Of a DNA stretch of 19,857 bases, positions 1 to 6,872 are shown in pieces (the stretch's first letter is position 1; each line of letters starts with the position of its first letter). The position numbers and the translations under genes are program-made. The notes under the pieces are model-generated. The model made no database searches and had not been told where the DNA came from. It worked only from the letters and a program-made list of their open reading frames with translations. The stretch lies in assembly GCA_031290855.1 (NCBI GenBank), contig JAISLM010000098.1, forward strand, positions 1 to 19,857, in the 5' to 3' direction. This DNA is from Spirochaetaceae bacterium. GTDB lineage: Bacteria; Spirochaetota; Spirochaetia; Treponematales; Breznakiellaceae.

Positions 1-147
1 GTGCTAAAAGAATTCGCGCCCAAACTTGCCATCTGCACTTACCACCTGCCGGATGACCCCAAAGTTCTTGAGAGCCTGATACTCGAAGCAAATCCGCGTT
101 ATAAGGTCAGGCAGGGCCCAAAGAAACTGTACGCTGCGGTAGTCTAA
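1..147 (+). CDS. C-terminal fragment, probable FkbM-family methyltransferase
   Basis: Frame 1 is open from the window edge to a TAA at 145-147, giving the last 48 residues of a protein whose start lies outside the window. The peptide contains a KLAICTYHLPDDP segment followed by LILEANPRYKV and ends KKLYAAVV. From memory of the family, a K-L-A-I-x-x-Y-H-x-P-D-D strand followed by an NPxYK segment is typical of the C-terminal end of FkbM-type SAM-dependent methyltransferases, which modify glycans or small molecules. The catalytic and SAM-binding parts are not visible, so the family call rests on this short tail only. It is read on the plus strand and is followed by a strong hairpin at 172-194. 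Confidence 0.5.
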   Translation: MLKEFAPKLAICTYHLPDDPKVLESLILEANPRYKVRQGPKKLYAAVV

Positions 148-171
148 CGTGAGGAACGCCAGACCCTGGGA

Positions 172-194
172 ATGTTGTGCCACAGGCACAACAT
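172..194 (+). terminator. Perfect 10-bp hairpin downstream of the first gene
   Basis: ATGTTGTGCC and GGCACAACAT are perfect inverted arms around a 3-nt loop, 25 nt after the stop codon at 147. No T-run follows, so a factor-independent terminator is uncertain. It may instead be a processing or mRNA-stability hairpin. A second, weaker inverted pair (TGCCCGTG and CACGGGCA) lies at about 216-245. Confidence 0.35.
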
Positions 195-311
195 ACGGCG
201 GCAAAACCGCTATCGCTGCCCGTGTATGGCTTGCGCCACGGGCATAGCTCTGACTATTTTAAAGCTATCACCGCCAGGTTCTGCCGGCTAACACATATTC
301 ACGGTTGAATT

Positions 312-395
312 GGTAACGCAAGGGTGCCAGGCGCCGAATTTGCCTAGTGTTGTCAGAGCTAGACCGCGCTATATATGGGGCCGGGGTCAGACCCC
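312..395. repeat. Left pair of inverted modules (28 bp + 35 bp)
   Basis: Module one (312-339, starting GGTAACGCAA) matches the reverse complement of 10835-10862 at 25 of 28 positions. Module two (361-395, ending in the palindrome GGGGTCAGACCCC) matches the reverse complement of 10882-10916 at 33 of 35. Each module is inverted in place, but the order on the plus strand is the same at both sites, so this is not one simple inverted repeat. The GGGGTCAGACCCC core is a palindrome of a type often dispersed through bacterial genomes. Confidence 0.8.
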
Positions 396-437
396 ATCCG
401 ATCAAGCCTCCGTTCCAACCAACACAACGCTTAAGAT

Positions 438-480
438 ACCCCGCAGAACCTTCGGGTCGCGCTTGCCGTGCGGAGGCTCA
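438..480 (+). repeat. Dispersed repeat family 1, copy 1 (partial)
   Basis: ACCCCGCAGAACCTTCGG, then GCGCTTGCCG and GCGGAGGCTCA, matches the 3' two-thirds of the copies at 3338-3402 and 18111-18176. It lacks their first part (ATTCGCAAAGTCTGGTTTAA). The CGAAC-CTTC-GGTTCG core of the fuller copies can fold as a small hairpin. All three copies are intergenic and in the same orientation. Confidence 0.75.
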
Positions 481-538
481 TCAAACTGAAATCAACGGCG
501 GAACCCGCTTGCGGGCCGCGGGCTGACCGTATGGTCGC

Positions 539-3208
539 TTATTCCCAGCCTCCCAGGAATGCCTGTTTGCCGGAATCCAGCGGGTCGTTCGCGTCGGCGG
601 TTTTGTCACGTTTTTTTAATGGGCCGCCGTAGGCGGCATGGCCGGTTTTACCCGCCGCCGCGCTGTTGCGGAGCGAGGCGGCGGTTTCGTTGCCGCCGTA
701 TATCACGCCGCCCGTCTTCGTGAACACGCCGCCTTTGTTTGACACGCTTACGCCGCCGCCGTCAAAATCCGACGTGTTGCCCGATATTACGCCGCCTTCC
801 ATGCGGAAAGTCCCTTTGTGTATCCTCACCCCGCTGCCCGTGCTGTTACCCTTGATTGCGCCGCCCTTCATCGTAAACAGGGCGTTTTCGTCCAAATTGA
901 CGCCGCCCCCTCCGCCCCCTCCGCTGCTGAACGATACGGCGTTGCCGCTTATCTCCGCGTTCCCCTGCATCACGAAGGCGCTGCCCTTTAAGCCGGCGCC
1001 GCCGCCCCATTTTGCGAAGTTGTCCGAGATTTTCGAGTCGCCCGTCATCAGCAGGTACGAATTGCCGTACAGGAAGACGCCGCCGCCCAGACAGCCCTCG
1101 CCGGTTTCAGGCGCGGTCTTGTTCGCTTTGATTTCCCCGCCATCCATCAATAACGCGCCGTTTATAACGTATACGCCGCCGCCGTTATCCGGGGATTCGG
1201 GGGCCAGCCCGTGATTGGCGTTATGGTTGTTTTGCAGCACGGCCCCGGCTTTGATCGAAAGCGTGCCGCCGTCCACCGTTATCATCGCCTTTGAAGCGGT
1301 AAGGCCGTTGTTTACGGCCCCTTTCGCGGGACTTGCCGCGCCGTTCCATTTCGCGCCGCCATCGATCGTGAGCGCGCCGCCTGTCCCGCCTTCCAGGATA
1401 AGGCTCGCGCCGCTGCCGACGCTAAACAGGCTCCCCGAAACGCCGGCCCCGCGACGCACCGTGTACGAGCCGCCGTTTGGAACGGTCAAACGGATATGCT
1501 TGTTCGCGCCGCTTATACCGGAGACGGCCGCCGTAAGCTCAAGGTCTTTTAACAAGGTGATCGTGTCCGGCATACCGGCGGTTCCGGCGGCGGCGGTCAC
1601 GGCCTCCTGCAACGACGGGTGGTAACTTGTGCCCGCGGCGCAGCTCCTGCTCGCCTCTATATCCGCGATCTTCCCCTGGCCGCCGCCGTCAAACACGATC
1701 ATCTTGCCCGCCGCGGAGCAGGTAAACTTCGCGGCGTCTTCCCGCGTGATACCGTACAGAACGACGGAACCGGATCCTGACGGGGTTTGCGGGGTGATCT
1801 TTGCGGAAAGACCGCCCGGCGGCGTCAGACTGCCGGAAACCGCGATGACCTTGCCGTCCGTCAGGTACACATCGTTATCCTGCGCGACGAGCGCGTTCCC
1901 GCCGATGCTGAAAACGCTGTTGCTGAAAACGCCGCCGCCCATCCAGGCGGTGTTTTCTTTGATGGCGCCGTCTTTCATCAAGAATTCGCCGGCGTGGACG
2001 GCGATGCCGCCGCCCACCTGCGCGGTGTTTTTTCGGACGAGGCCGCCCTCCATTGAAAGCAATCCGCCGTAAACACACACGCCGCCGCCGTTACCGTTGC
2101 TGTTGTCGTTATTTTGCAGAGTTACGCCGTCCCCCACGGTCAAAGTTCCCCCGTTAACCGCGACGAGCGCGGCGACGGAAACGGTTCCGCCCGGCAGTCC
2201 CCCGTCTATCACGAAACCGGCGCTGTTGCCGCCGTCCAGCTTGAGGCTTGCGCCGCTATTAACCGAGAAGAACTTGTCCAAATAAGCGCCGCCTGCCGAG
2301 GCCGCTCTGCGCCGTATCGTTTTGGGGGAACCGTAGTATGCCGTAAGCGTTATATCGGCCCCGCTTTTTATCGGGATTTCCCTGTCGATAAAAATGTTTT
2401 CGGCAAGCGCGTACACGGTGCCCGTGGTTCCCGCGGCATAAACCGCGTCCTCAAGCGAGGTGTAGTACTGGTTCTGGCCGCCGGAAACCCTCATGGCTTC
2501 GAACCCGTTTACGTCGTCAAACTCGGCTTTGAGCGTCACGTCACAGGCGGGCATATCGAAGGAGCAGCCGGAGATCGTCACGCCGGCCGCCGGGTGGGCG
2601 GAGCTTGCCTGGTACGTGAGACCGTTTTTCTTGAGGACGAAATTATGCTTGGGATACACGTACACGGAGACTTTTTGTCCGGCCGGCGCGGTCGAAGGAA
2701 ACGGAATCGCCGTTCCCTCCGCACCGTTGAAGCGTCCCACCGTGTAGCCGCGCCCGTTTACCGTGATTCTGAATTCCGTCGTTACGACGCCGTATTCGTT
2801 TTTGGCGGCCAGGCTTACCCTTACAGGCCGGCTGCCTTCACCGGCTATGTTTCCCGTGGTTTCGACCGTGTATTCCGAAGGAGAAAGGACGCGCGTCCCG
2901 CCGAAGCCGTCGATGCCGGAAATTTCCAAACCGTAATCATCCGCCCATTCCCGCGCGGTCATCCTGTACGGCGCGTCATCGCCCGCCGTAAACGTATTCG
3001 GGTACGGATACCTTGTTACCAATATTGTTTTTATGGATTTAAGCCCGTCTATTCTGTACTGTATTGCCGAAACCAGCGGCTTGTTCCAAACATCGCATCG
3101 TGTAAAAAGCAGGATGCAAAGTAACTGCGCCGCCGCCCCGCGCGCCAGACGCAGCGAGGCCCGGTATGGCGTACCGGCGGCCATTTCAAGTGAAAAAAAC
3201 TTCATCAT
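539..3208 (-). CDS. Large secreted or lipid-anchored parallel beta-helix repeat protein
   Basis: 889 residues. I prefer the ATG at 3208 (MMKFF) because AAGGAG (3220-3225, read on the minus strand) sits 11 nt upstream; the in-frame TTG at 3217 is only 2 nt from it. The N-terminus has an Arg-rich stretch, a hydrophobic run and Cys38 in LFTRC, a poor lipobox because Arg is at -1. Residues about 150-230 resemble the divergent InlB-type repeat (ending FDMPACDVTLKAEFDD). The rest is two beta-helix halves, about 245-475 and 540-880, made of short turns such as GGGVYV, LLMDGGEIKAN and ISGN. The halves share SGASL-L-GG and AVLQNN/VTLQNN blocks, so an internal duplication is likely. A Gly8 run occurs in the second half. 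Surface adhesion or glycan contact is plausible, but no function is shown. It diverges from the riboswitch region. Confidence 0.85.
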   Translation of the reverse strand: MMKFFSLEMAAGTPYRASLRLARGAAAQLLCILLFTRCDVWNKPLVSAIQYRIDGLKSIKTILVTRYPYPNTFTAGDDAPYRMTAREWADDYGLEISGIDGFGGTRVLSPSEYTVETTGNIAGEGSRPVRVSLAAKNEYGVVTTEFRITVNGRGYTVGRFNGAEGTAIPFPSTAPAGQKVSVYVYPKHNFVLKKNGLTYQASSAHPAAGVTISGCSFDMPACDVTLKAEFDDVNGFEAMRVSGGQNQYYTSLEDAVYAAGTTGTVYALAENIFIDREIPIKSGADITLTAYYGSPKTIRRRAASAGGAYLDKFFSVNSGASLKLDGGNSAGFVIDGGLPGGTVSVAALVAVNGGTLTVGDGVTLQNNDNSNGNGGGVCVYGGLLSMEGGLVRKNTAQVGGGIAVHAGEFLMKDGAIKENTAWMGGGVFSNSVFSIGGNALVAQDNDVYLTDGKVIAVSGSLTPPGGLSAKITPQTPSGSGSVVLYGITREDAAKFTCSAAGKMIVFDGGGQGKIADIEASRSCAAGTSYHPSLQEAVTAAAGTAGMPDTITLLKDLELTAAVSGISGANKHIRLTVPNGGSYTVRRGAGVSGSLFSVGSGASLILEGGTGGALTIDGGAKWNGAASPAKGAVNNGLTASKAMITVDGGTLSIKAGAVLQNNHNANHGLAPESPDNGGGVYVINGALLMDGGEIKANKTAPETGEGCLGGGVFLYGNSYLLMTGDSKISDNFAKWGGGAGLKGSAFVMQGNAEISGNAVSFSSGGGGGGGVNLDENALFTMKGGAIKGNSTGSGVRIHKGTFRMEGGVISGNTSDFDGGGVSVSNKGGVFTKTGGVIYGGNETAASLRNSAAAGKTGHAAYGGPLKKRDKTADANDPLDSGKQAFLGGWE

Positions 3209-3337
3209 TAGTGCCAATACTCCTTGCTACTGATTTAAGTAAAATATAAAGATTTTCCGTACTTAATTGCCGGATTCAGAGAGTATTTGTAATGCGGGAT
3301 GGGCCGCCGGGTGCGCCGGCAGGCGGCCCGCAAGATT

Positions 3338-3402
3338 ATTCGCAAAGTCTGGTTTAACACCCTGCCGAACCTTGGGTTCGCGTTTGCCGCACGGGGGTCC
3401 AT
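3338..3402 (+). repeat. Dispersed repeat family 1, copy 2 (65 bp)
   Basis: Starts ATTCGCAAAGTCTGGTTTAA and runs through CCGAACCTTGGGTTCGCG to the GCCGCACGG segment. It closely matches 18111-18176 over its full length and 438-480 over its 3' part. It abuts a copy of repeat family 2 (from 3404), so the two families sit head to tail just upstream of the riboswitch promoter. Confidence 0.8.
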
Positions 3403-3403
3403 T

Positions 3404-3541
3404 GAGCTTTTCCCAAAATCCGGCTGCTTTTGAGAAAAGCTCACGAAAAAGCGGTCCAACCGGACCAAAGTCCGGCCCGCTTTTCATCTAAATCCAAGGC
3501 AGCCGGGCAAACAAAGCTTGTATCCCAAAACTGAAGTTTTG
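3404..3541 (+). repeat. Dispersed repeat family 2, copy 1, palindromic modules
   Basis: GAGCTTTTCCCAAAA, then AAGCGGTC-AACCGGAC, CCCGCTTTT, AAATCCAAGG-AG and AAAGCTTGT match 19696-19813 in the same order. The first part folds (GAGCTTTTC with GAAAAGCTC, one mismatch in the longer stem). The tail (3526-3541, CAAAACTGAAGTTTTG) is a palindromic module that is also part of repeat family 3. The element ends 13 nt before the -35 box of the riboswitch promoter. Confidence 0.75.
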
Positions 3542-3554
3542 TGAAAGCGCTCTA

Positions 3555-3583
3555 TTGACAAAAATTTTAGGCGGCGGTAAACT
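3555..3583 (+). promoter_or_regulatory. Sigma-70-type promoter for the cobalamin riboswitch
   Basis: A perfect -35 TTGACA (3555-3560) and a -10 TAAACT (3578-3583) are separated by exactly 17 nt. Transcription should begin near 3590, just at the 5' strand of the riboswitch P1 stem (3591). The agreement between the promoter and the riboswitch boundary supports both calls. Confidence 0.75.
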
Positions 3584-3590
3584 GTCTTCA

Positions 3591-3772
3591 TACCAAAGGA
3601 AGAGGGGTGAAAATCCCCCACTGTAGCGAAACTGTGATTGGAGCCTTCGCGGGCAGCGCCCGCGAAGGCACGGACGTCGCGGATGCCACTGGCGGCAGTA
3701 GAGAGCATTGCTTTCTATGAGGGCTGCCGGGAAGGCGCGGCGTCTTATTCCATAAGCCAGGAAATTTTGGTA
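3591..3772 (+). promoter_or_regulatory. Cobalamin (B12) riboswitch aptamer
   Basis: The conserved elements appear in family order: GGGGTGAAAATCCCCC then ACTGTAGCGAAACTGTGA (3603-3637), GCCACT (3685-3690), CCGGGAAGGC (3728-3737) and the B12 box AAGCCAGGA (3754-3762). A perfect peripheral hairpin (GCCTTCGCGGGC, loop AGC, GCCCGCGAAGGC; 3643-3669) fills the variable region. The P1 stem closes exactly, TACCAAA (3591-3597) with TTTGGTA (3766-3772). The family binds adenosyl- or methylcobalamin and represses B12 transport, synthesis or B12-independent isoenzymes. The 3' P1 strand (TGGTAT, 3768-3773) can instead pair with ATACCA (3860-3865) over the start codon of the next ORF, which suggests a translational switch. 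No recognised B12 gene follows. Confidence 0.88.
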
Positions 3773-3864
3773 TGCGGGGCCGGGACGGGAGGGGACAGGC
3801 CGCGCTAAATCCAAATTTCAATCGAAGATTGAATCGCGCCCGCAACAGGCCCGGAGGATATACC

Positions 3865-4293
3865 ATGTACCAGACAGCCGCAAAGCGGCGCACTATCAAA
3901 ACCTCACCCCCTCTCCGTGTCCGCGCCGGCGCGTCCGCCGCTTATCCGTCATATATCAAAAACCGCCCGTTACCAGTCACAAACGACCCTTTAACCTTGA
4001 AAACAGCCAATTATTCATCACTCATTTCATTCCTCATTATTAACCAAAACCCCCCCCCCCCCCCCGGAATTAGGGAGCGCGGATTTTCGCGCGCTTATAA
4101 GTTCAGAGCCTCGTTTTACCGGAAGGGGAATGGCGGGGAGGGATTCTTTTGCGTCGCCCATAAAGGGGGCGGCGGCCCCGGACTGTGTTACGGCCCCGGA
4201 ACCGCCGCCTATTGCGGATCTCCCGCGGCTACATTCTACCGGATTCCAAAGGGCCGGTACAATCCCGCGGGGGCCTCTCATAACATATTTTAG
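3865..4293 (+). CDS. Doubtful 142-residue leader ORF behind the riboswitch, containing a poly-C tract
   Basis: The ATG at 3865 has a very good ribosome binding site (GGAGG, 3853-3857, 7 nt spacing) and is the first start after the riboswitch. The product is Arg- and Pro-rich, has no domain I recognise, and passes through an AT-rich low-complexity stretch and five prolines encoded by the C tract. It looks more like read-through of intergenic DNA or the stub of a lost riboswitch target than a normal protein. The current frame stays open to a TAG at 4291-4293, which overlaps the ribosome binding site of the next lipoprotein gene, so translational coupling is possible. The start is credible; the body is not. 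Confidence 0.25.
   Translation: MYQTAAKRRTIKTSPPLRVRAGASAAYPSYIKNRPLPVTNDPLTLKTANYSSLISFLIINQNPPPPPGIRERGFSRAYKFRASFYRKGNGGEGFFCVAHKGGGGPGLCYGPGTAAYCGSPAATFYRIPKGRYNPAGASHNIF
4050..4065 (+). repeat. Homopolymeric C16 tract, possible phase-variation site
   Basis: Sixteen consecutive C bases lie between AAAA and GGAATT, about 240 nt upstream of the lipoprotein start at 4303 and about 280 nt downstream of the riboswitch. Tracts this long are prone to slipped-strand length change. In Treponema pallidum, poly-G/C tracts upstream of surface-protein genes are known to vary in length. Here a change would shift the frame of the leader ORF and the spacing to 4303. Confidence 0.85.
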
Positions 4294-4302
4294 GAGGAGT
4301 TT

Positions 4303-6369
4303 ATGGACAACATAACTCACAGCAAGCGGAAAGCGGCGGGCGCGGCGCTCGCCGCTTTAGGCATCTTCGCGGTCTTGGCGGCCTGCCAGAACATCTATTC
4401 GCCGTCGCCGAAGGAGACGGGCAGCGTGACGATCAGTCTGGGCTTTGGTGACGCGGTCGCCCCCCCACAGGCGGCCTTGTCCGCGCCGGGCGGCGCGCTG
4501 CCCGGCGTGGCACGGACTATACACCCTGATTTAGGCGAGGCAGCGGAGGTCTTCACTAAGTACGTGATCAGCTTTGCGGCGATCTCGGGCGGCGCGGCAC
4601 ACGCCGATATAACTGTGGAGCCCGGAGCCACCCCCGAACCCGTTATCCTGGCGGTGGGCACTTACACGATCACCATTACGGCTTACACCGGGACGGATCC
4701 CGACTTTGTGGCGGCGGCCAAAGGAGATGCCGGGGTCACGGTAGTACAGGGCGAAAACACCGAGGCGGCGATCACGCTGGAACCTGTAAGCGGCGGAGCC
4801 GACGGCGTCTTCAGCTACGACATCACCGTTCCCGACGCGGCGGAGACCGCCACGATTACCATCACGAATCAGGACGGCACGGAAGTTATTACGACGCCTC
4901 CAACGCCGCTGGACCTAACAGAAGGCGGAGCCGGTCAAAAGACCGGCACGATAAACCTCCCGCCCGGCTACTACATTGTGCGGATAAGCCTCACGAAAGG
5001 CAGCGAAGGTGCGGGCTACAGAGAAGTGCTGCACATCTATTCCGGCCTTACGAGCGCGCTTACGGACGTGTTCACGGCGGAGGACTTTGCCGAGCTCACG
5101 GCAGTGAACTCAGGCGGCGACCTGACGGCGCTGATCCCCGCGCCGGTCGCCGGGGAAGCTCCCGTCACGTCTTTCAGCGCGGCGCAGTACACGGCGGCGG
5201 TCGTGTGGGCGCCGACAGGCGGCGGCCCGGCCTTAAGCGGCAACTTCGCGGCAAGTACCGGCTACACGGCCACGGTAAGCCTCACGCCAAAGGGGGGCTA
5301 CACCTTCGAGGGGGTAGCGGCGGATTTTTTTACGCATAGCGCCGGCGGCGCCTTATCTTACACGGCCGGCGCGGAAGCTCTTGCGATAGACTTCCCGGCG
5401 ACCGGCGCCGTCACAGGCGCCCAGGGCATAAGCTGGGGAACGCTAGACTACACGGCTATCCCGGTACAAGGCTACCCGGCGGACGACACGGCAAACCCGC
5501 TATTGATCCGGCGGGACGGCGCACAGAGCGTTACGCTCACTGTGACGGCGGCGGGCTGGACGGACATCGAATGGTATGTTGACGGCAGCGATACGGCGGA
5601 TTCTAGCGGCGCTTCCATCACGCTGGCCGCTTTAGACTACAGCCCGAAACCACACCGCATAAGCGTTTTTGCAACCAGGAACGGCATCCGCTACAGCCGG
5701 GCGCTGCGTTTCACAGTGGCAGCGGAGTCGACCGGCCCCGGCCCCGGCGGAGGCGGCGGCGAGGCGGTAACGAAGACGCTTGACCAACTGACCGGGTACA
5801 TAGCCGGGCTTGAGGCTAATACGGCGGATAACCCGTACAAGATAAAGCTCGCCGACGGTACGCAGGCCGAATACTTCAGCGGGGCGAACATGGAAACGCT
5901 GAAGAACGCGCTCGCGCAGAGCAGGTACATAGAGCTGGACCTGAGCGGCGTTACTTTCACAGGCAACGCGATACCGGAGGGTAAAAACTCAAGTCCTACC
6001 ACGGCGCACTTCAACTACTTCATCTTAAATAACACATACATCGCGGGGTTAATCCTTCCCGCGTCTGTTACGACAATTGGCAATTATGCGTTTGCGAAAG
6101 CAATGGGCCTCAAATCCATAACATTCCAGAACACGGGGAACACAACGATAGGGCAGTTTTGTTTCACTGTCCGTACTATTGTACGCATAACAATTAAAGG
6201 AACGCTTACACTACATGAGCTAAATAGTTTTCCCCCTGGTAATGCACAAAACCAGGCAGAACCCGGCGGCTTCGACGCTTATTACAAGACCGCCACGCAA
6301 AAAACTGGTACCCATGTGTGGACCGTTACAGGCGATAGCGGCTCGTGGAGCAGGCTTGCGGACGAGTAG
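4303..6369 (+). CDS. Surface lipoprotein with Ig-like region and C-terminal BspA-type leucine-rich repeats
   Basis: 688 residues; TAGGAGGAG (4291-4299) places the ATG at 4303. Signal peptide with lipobox LAAC, Cys28, so a lipid-anchored envelope protein is expected. Residues about 40-250 are Thr/Ala/Gly-rich beta-type sequence. About 400-480 is a domain (AGWTDIEWYVDG ... RFTVAA) that recurs in the lipoprotein at 8922-10685. A GPGPGGGGGE linker follows, then about 490-645 resembles the BspA/LRR_5 pattern (IELDLSGVTFTG, LILPASVTTIGNYAFAKAMGLKSITF). That family is common on treponeme and gut-anaerobe surfaces and often mediates adhesion. The repeat block is short, about two to three repeats, so it may be a reduced member. 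It could be transcribed from the riboswitch promoter upstream. The last 600 bases are less GC-rich than the rest. Confidence 0.88.
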   Translation: MDNITHSKRKAAGAALAALGIFAVLAACQNIYSPSPKETGSVTISLGFGDAVAPPQAALSAPGGALPGVARTIHPDLGEAAEVFTKYVISFAAISGGAAHADITVEPGATPEPVILAVGTYTITITAYTGTDPDFVAAAKGDAGVTVVQGENTEAAITLEPVSGGADGVFSYDITVPDAAETATITITNQDGTEVITTPPTPLDLTEGGAGQKTGTINLPPGYYIVRISLTKGSEGAGYREVLHIYSGLTSALTDVFTAEDFAELTAVNSGGDLTALIPAPVAGEAPVTSFSAAQYTAAVVWAPTGGGPALSGNFAASTGYTATVSLTPKGGYTFEGVAADFFTHSAGGALSYTAGAEALAIDFPATGAVTGAQGISWGTLDYTAIPVQGYPADDTANPLLIRRDGAQSVTLTVTAAGWTDIEWYVDGSDTADSSGASITLAALDYSPKPHRISVFATRNGIRYSRALRFTVAAESTGPGPGGGGGEAVTKTLDQLTGYIAGLEANTADNPYKIKLADGTQAEYFSGANMETLKNALAQSRYIELDLSGVTFTGNAIPEGKNSSPTTAHFNYFILNNTYIAGLILPASVTTIGNYAFAKAMGLKSITFQNTGNTTIGQFCFTVRTIVRITIKGTLTLHELNSFPPGNAQNQAEPGGFDAYYKTATQKTGTHVWTVTGDSGSWSRLADE

Positions 6370-6376
6370 TCCCTTT

Positions 6377-6498
6377 AGCGCCGGACAGCTACCGTGTCGC
6401 GGGGGCTGCCGGCGCTTCGTCCCGCCGGGAGGCAAAGTTTTTGCCGCCGGGCGGGGTGTTTTCTCCGGAACGGCGTCCTTGTTCCGGGGAAAACACCC
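6377..6498 (+). terminator. Three consecutive strong hairpins after the lipoprotein gene
   Basis: Hairpin one, 6377-6416: AGCGCCGG-a-CAGC pairs with GCTGCCGGCGCT. Hairpin two, about 6421-6455: CCCGCC ... GGCAAA-gtt-TTTGCC ... GGGCGGG, nested. Hairpin three, 6454-6498: GGGTGTTTTC-TCCGGAAC pairs with GTTCCGGGGAAAACACCC. A T-run (6520-6525) lies about 20 nt beyond the third. They could end the transcript from 4303, but their number is more than one terminator needs; they look like the palindromic modules of the next repeat. Confidence 0.45.
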
Positions 6499-6532
6499 GT
6501 TTCGGGAGCCAACTTTAGATTTTTTAACAGGA

Positions 6533-6704
6533 GAGGCTGTTCCAAAACTTCAGTTTTGGGGAGACAAGCTTCGCTTGTCCAGCAACCTTTAAAAAACGCG
6601 GTTTTGCAAGGCTTTGGCCTGAAAAACCGCAAGAGCCTTCAGGCTCAAGCCTGGTCCAAAACCGTGCGCTTTAGCGCACAGTCAATTAGTTTTTGAACAG
6701 GCTC
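6533..6704 (+). repeat. Dispersed repeat family 3, copy 1 (172 bp, modular palindromes)
   Basis: Bounded by GAGGCTGTTCC and an inverted GAACAGGCTC. Inside are serial hairpins: CCAAAACT-tc-AGTTTTGG, GACAAGC-ttc-GCTTGTC, GCGGTTTT ... AAAACCGC, GAGCC-ttca-GGCTC and GTGCGC-ttta-GCGCAC. It is near-identical to 19443-19582 apart from two whole-module differences: about 18 nt (the GACAAGC module) and 14 nt (the GAGCC module) are present only here. There is no ORF, so this is a non-autonomous palindromic element. Confidence 0.85.
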
Positions 6705-6872
6705 AGGAGAAACAGTTACGGCTGATTTTGTGCCCGCGGGTAATCATCACCCGCATTTCTTAAACCGCCGGGGGCGGGGCTTTAAGTCTAACGGGCAGTT
6801 TAGGAAGAAAAACCCCGGAGCGGTTTTGAAAGCACCGGCGAACCGGCGCCGGCGCTTGTATGGAGGAATTGT

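Larger units (their letters stand above)
148..538. other. Intergenic region with stacked palindromes and repeat modules
   Basis: No credible coding region is seen in these 391 bases. The region holds the hairpin at 172-194, a 10-bp inverted pair (TAGCTCTGAC at 245-254, GTCAGAGCTA at 352-361), two modules that recur inverted near 10835-10916, and the first copy of a dispersed repeat at 438-480. The two flanking genes converge here. A short CCCGC/GCGGG hairpin near 506-517 could help terminate the minus-strand gene ending at 539, but its T-tail is poor. Confidence 0.6.

Noticed and set aside
2114..3124. 336-residue plus-strand ORF
   Set aside because: Antisense to the beta-helix gene. The composition is Arg-rich, with no recognisable domain and no good start context.
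3209..3217. TTG start for the beta-helix protein
   Set aside because: Only 2 nt from the ribosome binding site; the ATG at 3208 has suitable spacing.
3243..3248. Promoter -10 TATATT for the minus-strand beta-helix gene
   Set aside because: No matching -35 at usual spacing; resemblance in an AT-rich patch only.
4258..4263. Promoter -10 TACAAT just upstream of the lipoprotein at 4303
   Set aside because: The -10 is fair, but no acceptable -35 lies 16-18 nt upstream; too weak to list as a feature.
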